A DNA stretch of 64,000 nucleotides, taken from positions 434,001-498,000 of the forward strand of contig JAXDDX010000046.1 in the NCBI GenBank assembly GCA_034670405.1, written 5' to 3'. Each line of letters starts with the position of its first letter. Positions within the stretch are counted from its first letter, which is position 1. The notes beneath the pieces are model-generated. The model ran no database searches. It saw only the letters and a program-made list of their open reading frames with translations, and was not told where the DNA came from. Position numbers and translations under genes: made by a program. The DNA comes from Hoplostethus atlanticus. Its lineage: Eukaryota > Chordata > Actinopteri > Trachichthyiformes > Trachichthyidae. This document shows positions 36,501 through 49,600 of this stretch, one piece after another.

Positions 36501-39500
36501 TGTGATTACAGTGCATGGCAAGGGGCCGAGCACACTGATAACAGAGATTGAGAGAATTATTTTATAACGTTTTCCTACCGTTGATTAACAAAACTGTTTC
36601 AAGATAATAAACTAAATATACTGTTTTGCAGTAACAGTGTCTGTATCAAAAAGACCATTACAAGGTGAAACCTAGTTTGGTGTTCATATCCAAAAGGCGT
36701 TGAATGGTTTGAAAGATATTGATGTTGATGATCGTAGAATATTCCAGTATTGACAATACTGAGACATTACATTTCTTTTAGAGTGTCCGCTGTAGGCGAT
36801 GATGATATAATTCAATACTAATAATTATGATCACAATATCTGCATCATGCATCATCATGCTGCCCTACCCTAGTCGGCAAAACGTGAAGGAGTTAAATTT
36901 TGTATTATGCTCTTATGTGTAGTAAAGGGGCCAGCGTGGATGTTTCCTATCCTGAGCTTATTACAGGGCAGGGAGTGTGGCCGGCTCCGTTTCGACCCAG
37001 CAACACACAAGCTTTGCTCTTGTTTCTGCTCAGGCATTCATACTATGTGAAGTTGGGACACACAGTGATTTACAGAGCTCCTTATCCCAGCCACAGCTCT
37101 TAAAGGGAAAGGAAACTCATTCGCATTGCTGCTCAATAGAAATGAACCCAGGCTTTTAGGTTATTCACGGGTGTGTGGATGATAAGATACTGAAGTAACA
37201 CAAAATTCTTGCCAACCCTAACCATATTTTTTTCTATGTTGCAACCCCCAGTTTCCTCACTCTCTAAATGAAGCAGACAAAAACATTGAATGTCTGCTTT
37301 CCTGAACAGAGCAGGGACATGCACACACACCCAGTCGGGGTGCTGAGTCAGGTGTCAATCAAGTAAATGACTAAATAACGTCACCATGTTTTGATCTAAC
37401 ATCTTCAAGCAGTTTCCCAGAAAATAGAAGACTAGATTATTAATGTGTTTTTATTCCAGAGAGAGAAAAACAAGAAGATTGTTGACAACTGACAACTCTT
37501 TCTCTTTATCCTTACACCATCTAGGAAAAGCACTTCTTCCACAAAGTGAACGAACGTCTGTCGAAGCCCAACATCTTCATCCTCAACAACCGCTGGGACG
37601 CCTCGGCAAACGAGCCAGAATACATGGAGGATGTGAGTCCACCATCCATCTCTAGTATTCATTAGGCCTCTTGAAGTCAAGTATGGTTAACTTACTTCAC
37701 TTCTTGGTTACATTTGGTGCCAATTTGATTTCTAATAGGGGTTTCATTGTTGCAGAAACATTCAAGTTAAATTACAGCGATGAATTGTAACACCTCTTCC
37801 TCCAGGTGAGGAAGCAGCACACGGACCGTTGTGTCAATTTCCTGGTGGAGGAGCTGAAGGTGGTGGACCGTGAGCAGGCGCCCAACCGCATCTTCTTCGT
37901 CTCCGCCAAAGAGGTGCTCAACTCCCGCATGCAGCGTGCACAGGGCATGCCGGAAACTGGTGAGCTTTCTGATTGTAGCTAAGAGTGTATTGGTGTTGAA
38001 GGGAGAGACTGGGGAAAGAGTGAGTGTGTGTTATGTTTGTGCTCATTTAGGGGAAAAGTCAAATCTCTAACGATGTGAACAGTAAGTTCAGGAGTGAGAC
38101 TGACTTTGACTTGGTTAGGTGGTGCTGACACGTTACCAGACATTTGCACAATACAGGATTGACACGAGGGTTGGAACGAAATATCAGGTCTTTAATTAAA
38201 TATCAGATATCGTCATGTCACAGTCATGTCATCCACTTCTGATATGATGGAGGTTCCTCCCTGACCACAGCTACATAAAAACAACGTGTAATGAAATGTT
38301 ATTTTCTTCACACATCTTTTTAATCGTTGAATTGTGTTCTCTCTAAAGGCCTAATGTATCCCAGAGTTTCCCTACCATTGATTAGGTGGGTCACCCTGCT
38401 TTAAGGAGCAGCTAACTCTATAGAGTTTAATGTCCCATGATACTCTAAATGCTGTTTCAGGAGCCTCTCCACCCTGCCAAGAATATAATTATGGGGGAAA
38501 AGCTGAATACTTTTTTTTTTTTTGGCAATAAAATGGTCAAATTTAAAGCTATTGAATATCTGCACCGGCAACTTCAGTCTAAAAATATCAGTTTTGACCT
38601 TTAAAAACCCATTTCGGTTGAACCCTAATTGACACCCTAGGTGCAGGGACAAAACATAACAGGACCTTACATTTAGTGCAGACAAGACATACAATATGAC
38701 ATTAAACTACTTTCAAAGTCAAAGAATAGTTAGTAATAGTAGTTAACGTAACAGGACCAACTTCCGTATGATTCCTCAATTTCCCTTTTTCGGGATGATA
38801 AAGGTTATCTAATCGTTATTATCCCCACTGTGCACCACTCCTCCAGATAACACCTGCCTAATCCTAGCCGCGCCATAAAACTGTCTGACTGAGGCACGTT
38901 ATCAGCTGTAGCTACGACCACCAACACTCACACGGGACCACTGAGCCACTTGTGCAATCATCTGGCTGTCTTTGACCTTTTAATGGAACTTGGGACGGTT
39001 GTCTTATGAGCTTATCTTGACACCTTCTCCTGGATTGTGTGTCTTTTTCTCTGGCAGGTTTATTGTAGGTGGCAATTGAATTAAGTATTGGGGTGAAAAT
39101 GTCAATATATTTACTGAGGAACCACATTTCATTGGCCCATTACAATCACAGGATGCCCAAGAGTTGTATAAGCCCTACTTAACACATTTTACTGCTTTTT
39201 GTCTTCTGCATTTCAGTGGATAACTTGTAGGAAAGAGGTCTACCTGCTGATGCAAGTGTGTTAGTTGTGTAATGTTATTTGGCATTTTTACATCTCATGT
39301 GACCATCTCATCCAACAGGAGGTGCCCTGGCCGAGGGCTTCCAGGAGAGACTGAAGGAGTTCCAGAGCTTTGAGAGGAGGTTTGAGGTGTGTGCGTGCGT
39401 CAGGCAAAGTCTTCCTTTAGTTTTATTTACAGTAAACAAAGAAAAAGCTGTTTCCTGTCTGAATCTAGAGTGACAGAATTTGAACGGCATACATTTCATT

Positions 39501-42500
39501 CTTAATAGTATTTTCACGTGTACTTTGAAAGACATCTCAACAAAGTATAGTCACAGGACCCAAGCCGAGGTGAAATCAGTGTATAGTCAAGTCAAGCCAA
39601 ACACAGCCGACTACTCGGATGACCAGGCCAGCCTGATAAGGAATATTTGATTAACAACCCGGTCCTGAGGTTAGTGTCCTGATAGAGAGCTAGGCAAATC
39701 TTTGTTCTCCGGCTACTGCCAGTGAGAATGTGTTACTACTGGAGAGAGGAGGGAAGGTGACTGGTATGAGATGTGAGGGTATTTATTTCTGACATTCAGA
39801 CCTGAAGATTAACACCGTGGTAAATTGGTGAGAAATGTTGGTTATGTGAGTCTTGTACTGATTTGGCAGCCAGGCGGTTCTTAAGCAGTCTTTTCTGTTA
39901 CATAAACTACTTAGACATAAGGAATCCAATTGGCTGGTGAAACTATGAATCGTCTAGCCGATCTGTATGTGTGCATGTGTACTTATCTCGAAAGAAGTTG
40001 AATTAGACGGGACGCAAACAAAGACCTTTTTCTAACTTGAGCAGACATTCACCAGTGTACCCAGTTAACTACTCTGTCTCTGTAACTCCACACTGTGGCT
40101 CGCCTCTATAGTCCTTAACTTCATACCATCCCGGACTGGTTGTGTCTCTCCACCAATCACACACGTCCAAACTGCCGCCCCCCCTCCAGAGCCCCTAGAC
40201 CAGTCACTGTGCATTTTCCATCAATCTGCGTCTTCATTGCTGAAGTCTAGATTTACTTAGGCGAGGACATCCGTTTCTTTCAGTTCCACTTTCATTCTGT
40301 TCCATGTCTTATTCATTTTGATTGTCAAATTTCTTTATTTCTTTTAACTTGTTGCCTCTGAGTTGCTTTATGTGTTGTTTAACCCACCCCAGTTAAAATC
40401 ATGTTTTTAGTTTAACCTCTTAAAGCACAATCATAGTGAACTGTTGGAGAGTTGTTAAACAATTATTTACCTTTTAGGCCATCAGCTGACACTGTTATCT
40501 ACAGTGTCTTACAAGGAATTCAACAGCAGAATAGGCTTATTTCTGCTTTATCAACATGGCAGGCAATCAATAATAAGGAGTGCAAGAGTCAGAGTTCAAG
40601 AAATGAGCGCTGAGGAGCTAGGACTTCATGCACTTACGATTATTTACCCTGCAAAATGCAGTATATAAGGGTTATATGAGGCAGTATAGAAAGGTTGCGA
40701 AATGTTTTCCTGAATCCAGTAAATATTTGCGGGACTATGCAGTCGATCACAAAAAAAACAAAGCTCCACATAACAGAGCTGTCGAACAATGATGCCTAGT
40801 CCACTGGAATATGAAGTGATATTATGTTGATACCCCAAACCAGCACGATATACTTAGTCATATCATGCATGCAGAAAATGTATTTCCTTTTTACTTCTTT
40901 GTTGTATTTACTTTATTGTGTTTGTATGATTTTGCTATTGCTTCACCGACACATTACTGTGACATTACAAAACATGGGGCTGTGGGACGCAAGGTACACA
41001 CACTGCTGCTGTCATTTTCACACTCGTTGCGTTTCCATTTTCTCTCTTAAGTTGCAGTAGCAGGTGTCTATCTTGTCCACCGTTTGTCCCTGGCAGCGCA
41101 CCTGGGTGTCTGTATGCACTCTCGCGGCTGCAGCCCCTTTATAATCGTCACAGTAACTTGTGTGTTATGGCCTCGCAGGAGTGTATCTCGCAGTCAGCAG
41201 TGAAAACAAAGTTTGAGCAGCACACTATCAGGGCCAAGCAGATCACTGAAACGGTCCAGGGCATCATGGACGCCATCAACATCGAGGCAGCGGAGAAGAG
41301 GTGGGTATCCCTTTCCATCACTTTTTCTCCTGCTCTTTTAGTGGGTTGGTTGGGTTTTCCTGGACGTCTGACAGCACTGATGAGTCCAAAATGGGCATAG
41401 AGTGATGTACTGTGAAGCTTCCAAGAAACCCATCAAGACATTTTTCTTAGTGTGTTGGAAAAGGTGTGTGTTAAAGTCACTATTGAATCACAACCTATCA
41501 ACATTTGATCTCAAGATCCTCAATCAGATACGCAGCATTCCAGTATCTGCATTCCCTGTACTTATACCCCATTTCTTTTCAAATTTATTTATTTGTGTAC
41601 CCAGTATTTCGTTTTTTGTGACATAATTTCCTGTTGGTGGGGCGGGGCTGCAGAGTGGCGGCGCTGGAGGACAGGGAGTATCAGATGGACCGGCTGGATT
41701 TTGTCAAGAACCAGCTCAACCTGCTGATCGATGACGTCAAGAAGAAGATCAAGGCCGTCAGCGAAGAGGTGGAGGCCAAGGTAACGTAAACCAACAGCTG
41801 GTTGACACTGAACCCCCTACCTGCCACCCCCTAAATGGTTCTGGATAAGAGTCAGCTAAATACCTACATACATCTGGGACTGGGGTTATATAGACCTTTT
41901 GTTAGTCGGTGGTGTTATTAGTCATTTTGGTTTGATGAGAAAGGGTCCCCATTTTCAAATCAAGGGACATCACATGTGCTGACCACAGTTTGAAGCTCAC
42001 ACACATTCTACAGATGAAGCTGTGAGGGGAAAAGACAAATATTGCAGCAGCAAGGTGTCGTAGTGAGTAGGGAGACCATCCTTTAACCAGACCCGAGTGT
42101 TGAAGCCCCATGTGTCTGCTCTGCTGAACGGTCCTTGAGCAACGAGTAGATATTTTCGTTATTATAGAGCAAATGTGTTCTGCACTTGTGTACTTATCAA
42201 ATAGTCTGTCATTGGTAACTTGGAGATAAACAGTTTGGTTCAAAGGTCTATTGCAATGGTGAGAATATAAGGGCAGAATAACTGGTTGTGTTTCTTCCAG
42301 GTATCCAGCGCCATGGGGGAGGAGATCTGCCGTCTCAACGTCATCATCGATGAATTTCACGCCGACTTCCACCCCTCACCTCACGTCCTCAAGCTGTACA
42401 AGTTGGTGAGTAGAAGGACAACCTCAAAACCTCCGTTTCCACTTAACTTGTTGAACTTCAGTCCCGGGTGCCCAGCCCTCTCTCCAAACCAAGTTTAAAG

Positions 42501-45500
42501 TTATTATAGTAGCAGCTCTGAGAGAAAACTGTGGCAGAAGTTTTGGCAATGTAAGCGTCAACGTCAATCCCAGTGATTTGGACGTGCAAAATTAGGGGGT
42601 TGATGGATATTGTGTCGTGTATACGTTAGCATTTGTTTGCTGTTGTCCAGAAGTAGAAATTGCTATATTGAATGTTGTGTTCATAAGGAGCGATATTTAT
42701 GCTCTATACCGTTGACTGTTTCATCTGACCTCTGACCCCTGTTGACGTTGACCTTTGACAGGAGCTGCTGTCCCATATAGAGGAGGGAATGGGCAAGAAC
42801 CTGGCCTTCCGCTGCTCCAACGCTGTCAACGCCTCTGTCCAGTCCTCTCAGAAAGACATGATGGGTAACCGACCTGCCAAACACACAGTGTACAGAAAAT
42901 GTCTCAGTTGTCTCGAGGCTTACAAATCCTTCTTAAACTTCACTGTCATCAGTCAGGGATTATGGCCTTCACCTGGTCAGCAGTCGTTCCTAATATGTAC
43001 ACTGAGTGGCTCAGCGGGCTTCATAGCATTCACTTTGTCCTGGTTTGAAGCAAGGAAGAATTGCCTTCTTCCATCTTTCTTGTAATTCTCCACTTTATAC
43101 TGTGTAATGAAGCAGAATTCCTATAGAAATGAAGGGGTGGGGGGTTAATAGGTTTGCTGCACTTAAACAAGTTGTTACAAAAAAAAATCATATTTTCCTT
43201 TTAGAAAACGAAACCAGTCCAGATATGTTCAGCCAGTTATTGTGTTTTCACAATAAGAGAGAGGAGCTAAAGATAGACCAAACCGGCCTTTGGTTTGTGC
43301 CCAGTGCCCTGCTATATTTACCCACCTCGCCTGATGGCATCACCCCACGCCACATCATGCTGCACATGCGTCATTATGTCAGGCACGCATGCAAGCTGTG
43401 CTCAGTGACAGTGATGTTGGGTAGGGTGTTAATGTGTCCTCCTAACAGGCCCCGGGCGATGTTATGAGACGGTGGTGTGATTTCAAGGACGGCTAATTTA
43501 AATCCAATTTACTACAGACCTTTCCTCGCTAGTTTGGTTTCACTTTTGGAGGAAAGTGAATATTACAGTGACTAGTCCCACTGTAGATGCTATTGTGTCC
43601 CCTTTCTGTTGTCATTGATTTTGAGATATGTAGTTTGATTGCATGTTTAGTAAATCCTCAGTCACAAAAGCAACACCAGTAAAAATGCTGCCCAATATTT
43701 CCGACGTGACGATGCAGTATTATGAGTACCCTCGGTCTACTGAAGGAGAGCCTACACATCACTGTGTGCTGTAATACATTTTTCTGTCAAGTTAGCTGTC
43801 AGAATAAACCGTGATGTACATAAATATGAATCTGGGAGTTCAGATATCATGCATTAGTGTTTTCTTCCTTGTCTAATCCTCATACCCTACATTTCCCCGT
43901 TCTCTCCCAGACAACATGCTTCCTCTGCTTCCCCCTGCTGTCCAGAGCCAGATCTACATGCTTGTGCCCAGCAAGAAGTTTGATCTGAGTTATGACCTGA
44001 ACTGCGCCACGCTCTGCAGCGACTTCCAGGAGAACATTGAGTTCCAGTTCTCCTTGGGCTGGGCGGCTTTGGTCCACCGCTTCCTGGGTCCCGCCAATGC
44101 ACAGAGAGCCCTCAAACTGGTGGACCAGAACTTCCCGGTACGGTTTGGAAAGACAGCCAGAGTGGGCCGGAGGGCCCTAAATAGGACAGGAAATTAACTT
44201 TTTTGGTCCACTGGTGATGCCATTTTCACTACTTTACCAGCCAGATTGGATCTCAGAACAGTGTAGGAGCACCAAACAATGGTTACCTGCTAAAGTAGTC
44301 CAGTTTTATGTGTAATCCGTCAGTTGTAATCAGGACCGGGTTGTTAATCAAATATTCCTCTATCAAGATATCAGCAGAGGAAATTCTGAATTTTACAACA
44401 TATTTCATCTGGAAAGTATGGAGGTGGGAGCCTGATATACACATAACCACACATTTCATGTAGTTGGAGACTACTATACTATCATTTCATATATTGTGAT
44501 ATTTACTGTAGTGATATTACACAGCCACTATCAACCTAAATCCTATCAAAGGCAAACAATTATTCCTATCCAGTCCAGAAAGGAAGGCCCGGGAAAAATA
44601 TGGACTTGTGAACTCTAAAATGTGTAGGACTCCTGATCTTAAAATTCTGTGTCGTGTTGTTCAGATGTCTCAGCCAGCGCTGCCTCTGGCCTGTACGCCC
44701 TCCTCGGGACCTTCCTCCACCGTAGCTCTGCCCAACCAGGAGAAAGCCGTTATGACCCAGGAGGACCTGATGGTGGCCATGGCAACCAACCTGGCATCCA
44801 TCACCTCCCGCACCTCCATGAGCATTGTCATTGTTGGAGGAGTGGTGAGTTACCACAAAACCTTTTAAGCGCAGTGGCTTGTTGCATGTTGTGTCATATG
44901 TGTATTTTTCTACACATTTTAGGTTACCAAAGAACACAAAGCACAAACACACCATAAGATATCTGGGGGGGTTGATAGTTAGTGATCAATACCAATGACT
45001 CAACGATTACTTACTGAGATTTCTGGCTTTCAAAGCTCGTTTCCAGCTGTACTGTCTTGGAAAAAAAACTCCCTGCCCAGGAATTTCAAGACCCTCCCAA
45101 TCACGTATTTCTAACATAATGTTTCTCATGATGAAGTGATTAAGCCCAAACTGACAAAATGAACTTGGATTTCTTCCTGCTAACCAACAACTTTTGATAC
45201 TTTTGATAATAATTTGTGAATAAAGCCATTTTGCATCAGTGCAATACAAACATCAAGTGGTGTGTCCTAGGTGTGGCGAACCGTGGGCTGGAGGCTGATT
45301 GCCCTGTCGGCCTCGATGTACGGCTTGCTATACCTGTACGAGAAACTCACCTGGACCACCAAGGCCAAGGAGCGAGCGTTGAAGCGCCAGTTCGTGGACT
45401 ACGCCACTGAGAAGCTGCAGCTCATCGTCAGCTTCACCAGCGCTAACTGTAGCCACCAGGTCCAACAGTAAGTCCCAACACCACTCGCCGCGCTGTGGTC

Positions 45501-46160
45501 TGGTGGAACAAGCCAGTCTGATCACATATACTGTAGCCGTAGGAGTATCCCAGGGTGGGCGTTTTCTTTAATGTGGTGTACGTGAAGTGTGACTAAGTAT
45601 AATTGAACACACTTTTTTTCAGTTCTTTAGTCTCTGTTGATGTCTGACTTGCCATAACCTCCCTTATTTACACACACACACACACCACTGCCTTAAACAC
45701 CCTTGTGCCCCGCCCAGTCTTCCCTTCTGTAGCGGGGCTAAATAAATAACCGGTGCGGCGCTGTGCCCTCTGTGTTGCCAGGGAGATGGCGACGACCTTT
45801 GCTCGGCTCTGTCAGCAGGTGGACCAGACTAAGAAGGAGCTGGAGGCAGACATCAGCCAACTGACAGCCAAAGTAGAGCAGCTGGAAACCGTCCAGAGAC
45901 GCTCCAAGACCCTACGGTCAGTCCAGCTTGCTTTATCATTGGGGGTGGCGGTCCTTACCCACCGGGGCGCTGGTAACCTGGAGGTTAGAGAAGTGGGCAA
46001 GAGACTAGAAAGTCTCAAGTTGGAATCTCTGGACTGGCTGGATAAAAGTGTCTGCTAAATCACTGTAATGTCATTTTCTTTCCTGTTTAGACATAAAGCA
46101 ACAGCGCTGGAGACACAGCTGGAGGCGTTCACAAACCAGTACCTCCAGCCCCAGCAGTGA
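32256..46160 (+). CDS. mfn1: Mitofusin 1-type dynamin-like GTPase, 758 aa
   Basis: Seventeen coding exons: 32256-32403, 32502-32637, 33323-33485, 34772-34896, 36138-36246, 37525-37632, 37806-37959, 39319-39386, 41179-41300, 41654-41780, 42301-42405, 42762-42864, 43911-44137, 44665-44844, 45271-45467, 45782-45916, 46091-46160. Sum 2277 nt, phases all agree. It mediates outer mitochondrial membrane fusion. Visible motifs: P-loop GRTSNGKST (about 95-102), G3 DSPGTD (190-195), G4 NNRWD (248-252), HR1 from [20 protein letters not shown], a paired membrane segment about 615-655 (SIVIVGGV...[10 protein letters not shown]), and HR2 coiled coil to the C-terminal [23 protein letters not shown] and SPGTDVTT favour MFN1 over MFN2 (human MFN2 has SVMWPNSKCPLLKDDL and SPGIDVTT). 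ATG 32256 has a strong context (AAACCATGG). Intact; human MFN1 is 741 aa. Confidence 0.95.
33490..33540. repeat. (AC)n microsatellite beside the mfn1 exon 3 donor
   Basis: About 25 AC units begin only a few bases after the GT donor at 33486. Confidence 0.95.
33700..34740. other. mfn1 intron 3 body: AT-rich, one tandem-like stretch
   Basis: 34480-34620 has loosely repeated 'gttaatgtaataa' units, otherwise nothing recognised. Confidence 0.4.
35236..35290. repeat. (AGATA)n pentanucleotide microsatellite
   Basis: About nine GATAA/AGATA units in mfn1 intron 4. Confidence 0.9.
38165..38630. repeat. dispersed repeat, copy 2 (related to 29846-30085), mfn1 intron 7
   Basis: Shares the 'ggttcctccctgaccacagc' block and the following AT-rich segment with the copy near 29.9 kb. 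Not coding. Confidence 0.5.
39640..39668 (+). repeat. 29-bp sequence repeated in inverted orientation at 44330-44358
   Basis: The sequence starting 'ggaatatttgattaacaacc' is identical over 29 bases to the complement of 44330-44358. Both lie in mfn1 introns (8 and 13). Probably two old copies of one dispersed element. Confidence 0.7.
42045..42200. mobile_element. degraded tRNA-derived SINE in mfn1 intron
   Basis: A '...gtagtgagtagggagaccatc' block followed by 'gctgaacggtccttgagcaa' matches the layout of the fish SINE at 14127. Strongly diverged. Confidence 0.45.
44330..44358 (-). repeat. inverted partner of the 39640-39668 repeat
   Basis: Exact complement over 29 bases; see the 39640 entry. 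Confidence 0.7.
45935..46075 (+). mobile_element. SINE 3' portion in the last mfn1 intron
   Basis: Ends 'ctggataaaagtgtctgcta' followed by 'aatcactgtaatgtca', the typical tail of a common fish SINE. The intron is short, so the SINE fills most of it and ends about 15 bases before the acceptor of the last exon. Confidence 0.65.
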
Positions 46161-46590
46161 TCCACTGGCTGCTGCTCTTCATCGCTCTCCTCCTCTTGGC
46201 TCCAGTTGAGGCTGCACTCCTGACCCAGGCACCATCTCACCGGGCCTGGTCTTCCTCACTTGAACTTCTCCCGTCCCCTTTTACCACCGTTTTAATGTGG
46301 ACAGAGAAGAGATATGGCCCACCCTCGACAGTGTTATTCCCACGGGTCACATTTGACAAACTGCCTGTAATACAAACAGAACCATGGATCGGCCCGCTCT
46401 GTAAGGTGGTGTTAAAATCTCGGCCGGCGTAAAGGTTAGTGGCCGGGTGCTATACTCTGACACTACTGTGCTTCTAATTGTGAATATGCCTTTCTGACTA
46501 ACTTTTGAGTAGCAAATGAAGTTGGTGTGTGTGTATAAGAGTGTACATGAAAAACTGTTCAGGCACATGATCTGTAAGCTGGCGACAAAA

Positions 46591-46602
46591 AATAAATTTA
46601 TT
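46591..46602. terminator. palindromic bidirectional polyadenylation signal AATAAATTTATT
   Basis: AATAAA occurs on the plus strand (46591-46596) 431 bases after the mfn1 stop, and directly next to it on the minus strand (46602-46597). It plausibly serves mfn1; it could also serve gnb4, which converges from the right. An A-run follows at 46617-46630. Confidence 0.55.
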
Positions 46603-46603
46603 T

Positions 46604-49600
46604 AATAATGAAAGTAAAAAAAAAAAAAAAGGATTTGTTTGTGAATTATCAGGAACTAGTTTAATTCACTGAGAGGAACATGACAAAAACATGATTTGAC
46701 TAGAAGGGAAGATCTGCCTTTGCTTTAAACAAGATCCATGTCTGACTTTGGAAACATGCTGTGTAGATAAATGTTTTGATAACATGTATTTTATAAAGTC
46801 ATTTCTACCAATTAGACCTGACCTGTCATGAGAATTTCAGCAATCTCCACTTTGTAAAACTCTCTTGAATGTGAGTTGAAATACCTCCTGATTTCCCAGA
46901 TTGTATTAAATATATGCTACTATGTAGAATAGACTGTTTTTGTCTGGATATTTTAAGGGTTCCTCTTTCAAAATGCTCTGTCCATTTTGGAAAGATTTTG
47001 CTGTATGAAATTTAAAATGCAATAATTCAAGAACAATGCCAATTCTATCCTCAAAAACATAACTCTTTTATAAGCAAAGATCTTAAAGGACTACGCCAAC
47101 TTTTTGGGAAGTTGGACAAGTTACCCTTTGTGACGAGGGGTGGCAGGAAAAAACCCACCAACTCTGCATTACTAAAGCATCTTCTGTTAGATAATGCTAG
47201 TTGACTACAGCCAAAACAATACTGTATGGTATGTGCACAGGACAGAAAAATCAAAACAAGATTTTATTGGTACTCCTGTCATAACATGTAAAAGGTAAGT
47301 TGACCGATGAGCAAATTCCCCAAAAAGTTGGTGTGAGTTAAAACAATGATTCATAATATTTACTTTATTATTTATTACTTTACTTTAATGCCAGCAATCA
47401 TTTTTGTGCTAGGTGTCATTTAAAAAAAAAAAAGTGAATCTTTATTTGGATTGAAACTCATTTGCAGTCGTTTCCCTATAATGCACTCAAAACACTGGTG
47501 TCACAACGTTGAGCTGCTAAATGAAATAGTTTATATGTTAAGGGACATTTACAGCTCTTTACACACTTCATGCAGTTTATTCTTCATTTCTTTGTAAACT
47601 ACAAGAATCAGGGAAGGTATTCTTGGTTAAAAGCTTTTTTTTTTTTTATTGGTTACAATATCAACTCATGGCAACATATCAGTATCACCAAGCCACTGTA
47701 CAAATACAAAAAAAAATCTGGTGTGAAAAAGACTATAAAAATTATTCCATAACAAGTGATTATAATTTCACACAATAGCACTGTAAGAGAATTATCATGG
47801 CACCAAGTCCCTGGTTTTCACTGGCGTAAAACACAAAACAATAAATAAAAGAAATCGAAGAAAGAAGACTGTCAGAAAAGTAGGTTGTAGAGCCAAAGGG
47901 CAGTGCATTAAATTTGTGATGGTGTTGTGGTGGTGGTCACGTGTTGTAGTACTAATTCAGTGGGGTGTCATAGGTGGTTTTTTTGTTTCTATTTTTAACG
48001 CTTCTAATAAAACTGAACACTTCTCCCTTATTCCGAAACAAGTTTGGAGGCAAATGCAATCCTCAAAATAATGCCTTGATGTTTGGAGAACGCAGCAGCG
48101 CCAGTCTCTCATCGGCTCTTTGAAGCAAGACGTTGACGCAACCTAATCTGATAGCCACACACGGCAGTCAAAAGGTACTGTTATGAAGTTACCACTACAA
48201 GGATTTGAGTAACTTTCATATCTACTCATGCCGCTGCTGACCATTAAGAGTAGATGCCAACTGGCTTGTGAAACCAGTTGTGTCATCAAGGGAATAAACT
48301 GGAGGAGATTGTAGGTAGATACAATGGTATGGTGAGATCTGATGAGGTTGAGCACCTTTTTTGATGAATGACACTACCGTACCACTAAGATAGGTGAACT
48401 GCACAGGCACGTAGAAGTGTGGTTACTACTCCAGGTTCCAGCTAATACTGTTGCATTACACACAGAGCAAGGAAATGGCTGCCCGCTGAATGTCATCCCC
48501 CCCTTTTTCAGCTGTTAAGGGCTACGGTGTACGTCTATCTCACACAGCTCATCATGGAATGAAAGTCAAAACGGGGTGGTTGAAGTCCAAAAACGTCATT
48601 TTGTCTTCTTCTGGGGGACACGTGAATGTCTCATTGCATTCTTTTCAGTATGGTCTGTCCACGGGGTGAAAAAGAAACTGGAGTCTGATAAGCATTGTCA
48701 ACCTAAGAACATTTTGGGCCCCATCCTTTGATAGGCAGTCCATCAGGCAACAGACTGGGTACTGATGTGATCTTACTTGATGGAGAAGGCTGGCACTTAA
48801 GTAAAGCAAGCAAACATGTTTTGTCACGTTGACTAGTTTTCAGTTCACAGCTCAGGGTCTGTGGATAACATTGGCACAAATGAGAAAGTAACACTTAATT
48901 CTATAAGTCATCCACATATATCAGCGAGTCCCCCCCACCCCCATCCCCCCCCCAACCCAACACTGATATGCAACACATTTCACATCCTAGGCACCTTATG
49001 GATGTTCTCAGGCTAAAAACAATAACCATTTTCTTTAACATTCTCTCAAAATGGGTTCATTAATGCAAAGCCAGGTAGAAGCAGCTAAAACATACAACAA
49101 ATAAAATATCAACGTCACCAGAATCACGGTATGCCAAAGAGGGGTTTCATTGATAATTGATTGAACCTTAATAAATACTACAAACTGTACGGTAGTAGAA
49201 AGCAGAATTGTATAAAAAATGATGTACAGCACTTGCTTTACGAAGCCATACGGAGCTGCATGTGGTCACGGTGGTCATCTGTAAGCATGCTTTTAGTGTT
49301 CACTAGTATTGGAAATGCTATGTGCTTCTTGTTTTGGAAAGAAAAACTGTGGACTTTGCAACCGATCTCTCGATCGGCGTGTAAATAGGAATCTAGTAAG
49401 AGTGAAACATTGCAACATTGCTGTAGTCGATGCTAGTATTACCTTCTATTGTGAACTTGCTGTAAGGCAGAATGAAGACACAATAGTGCCACATCTCAGA
49501 GCACAAACCCTCCTCATCTGACCCATGTGGGTCAAATGTGTGTATCGGAGATAGGCACCTGAAACAGCTGATGGGTAGGTCCAACCTAGACATGTATGGG

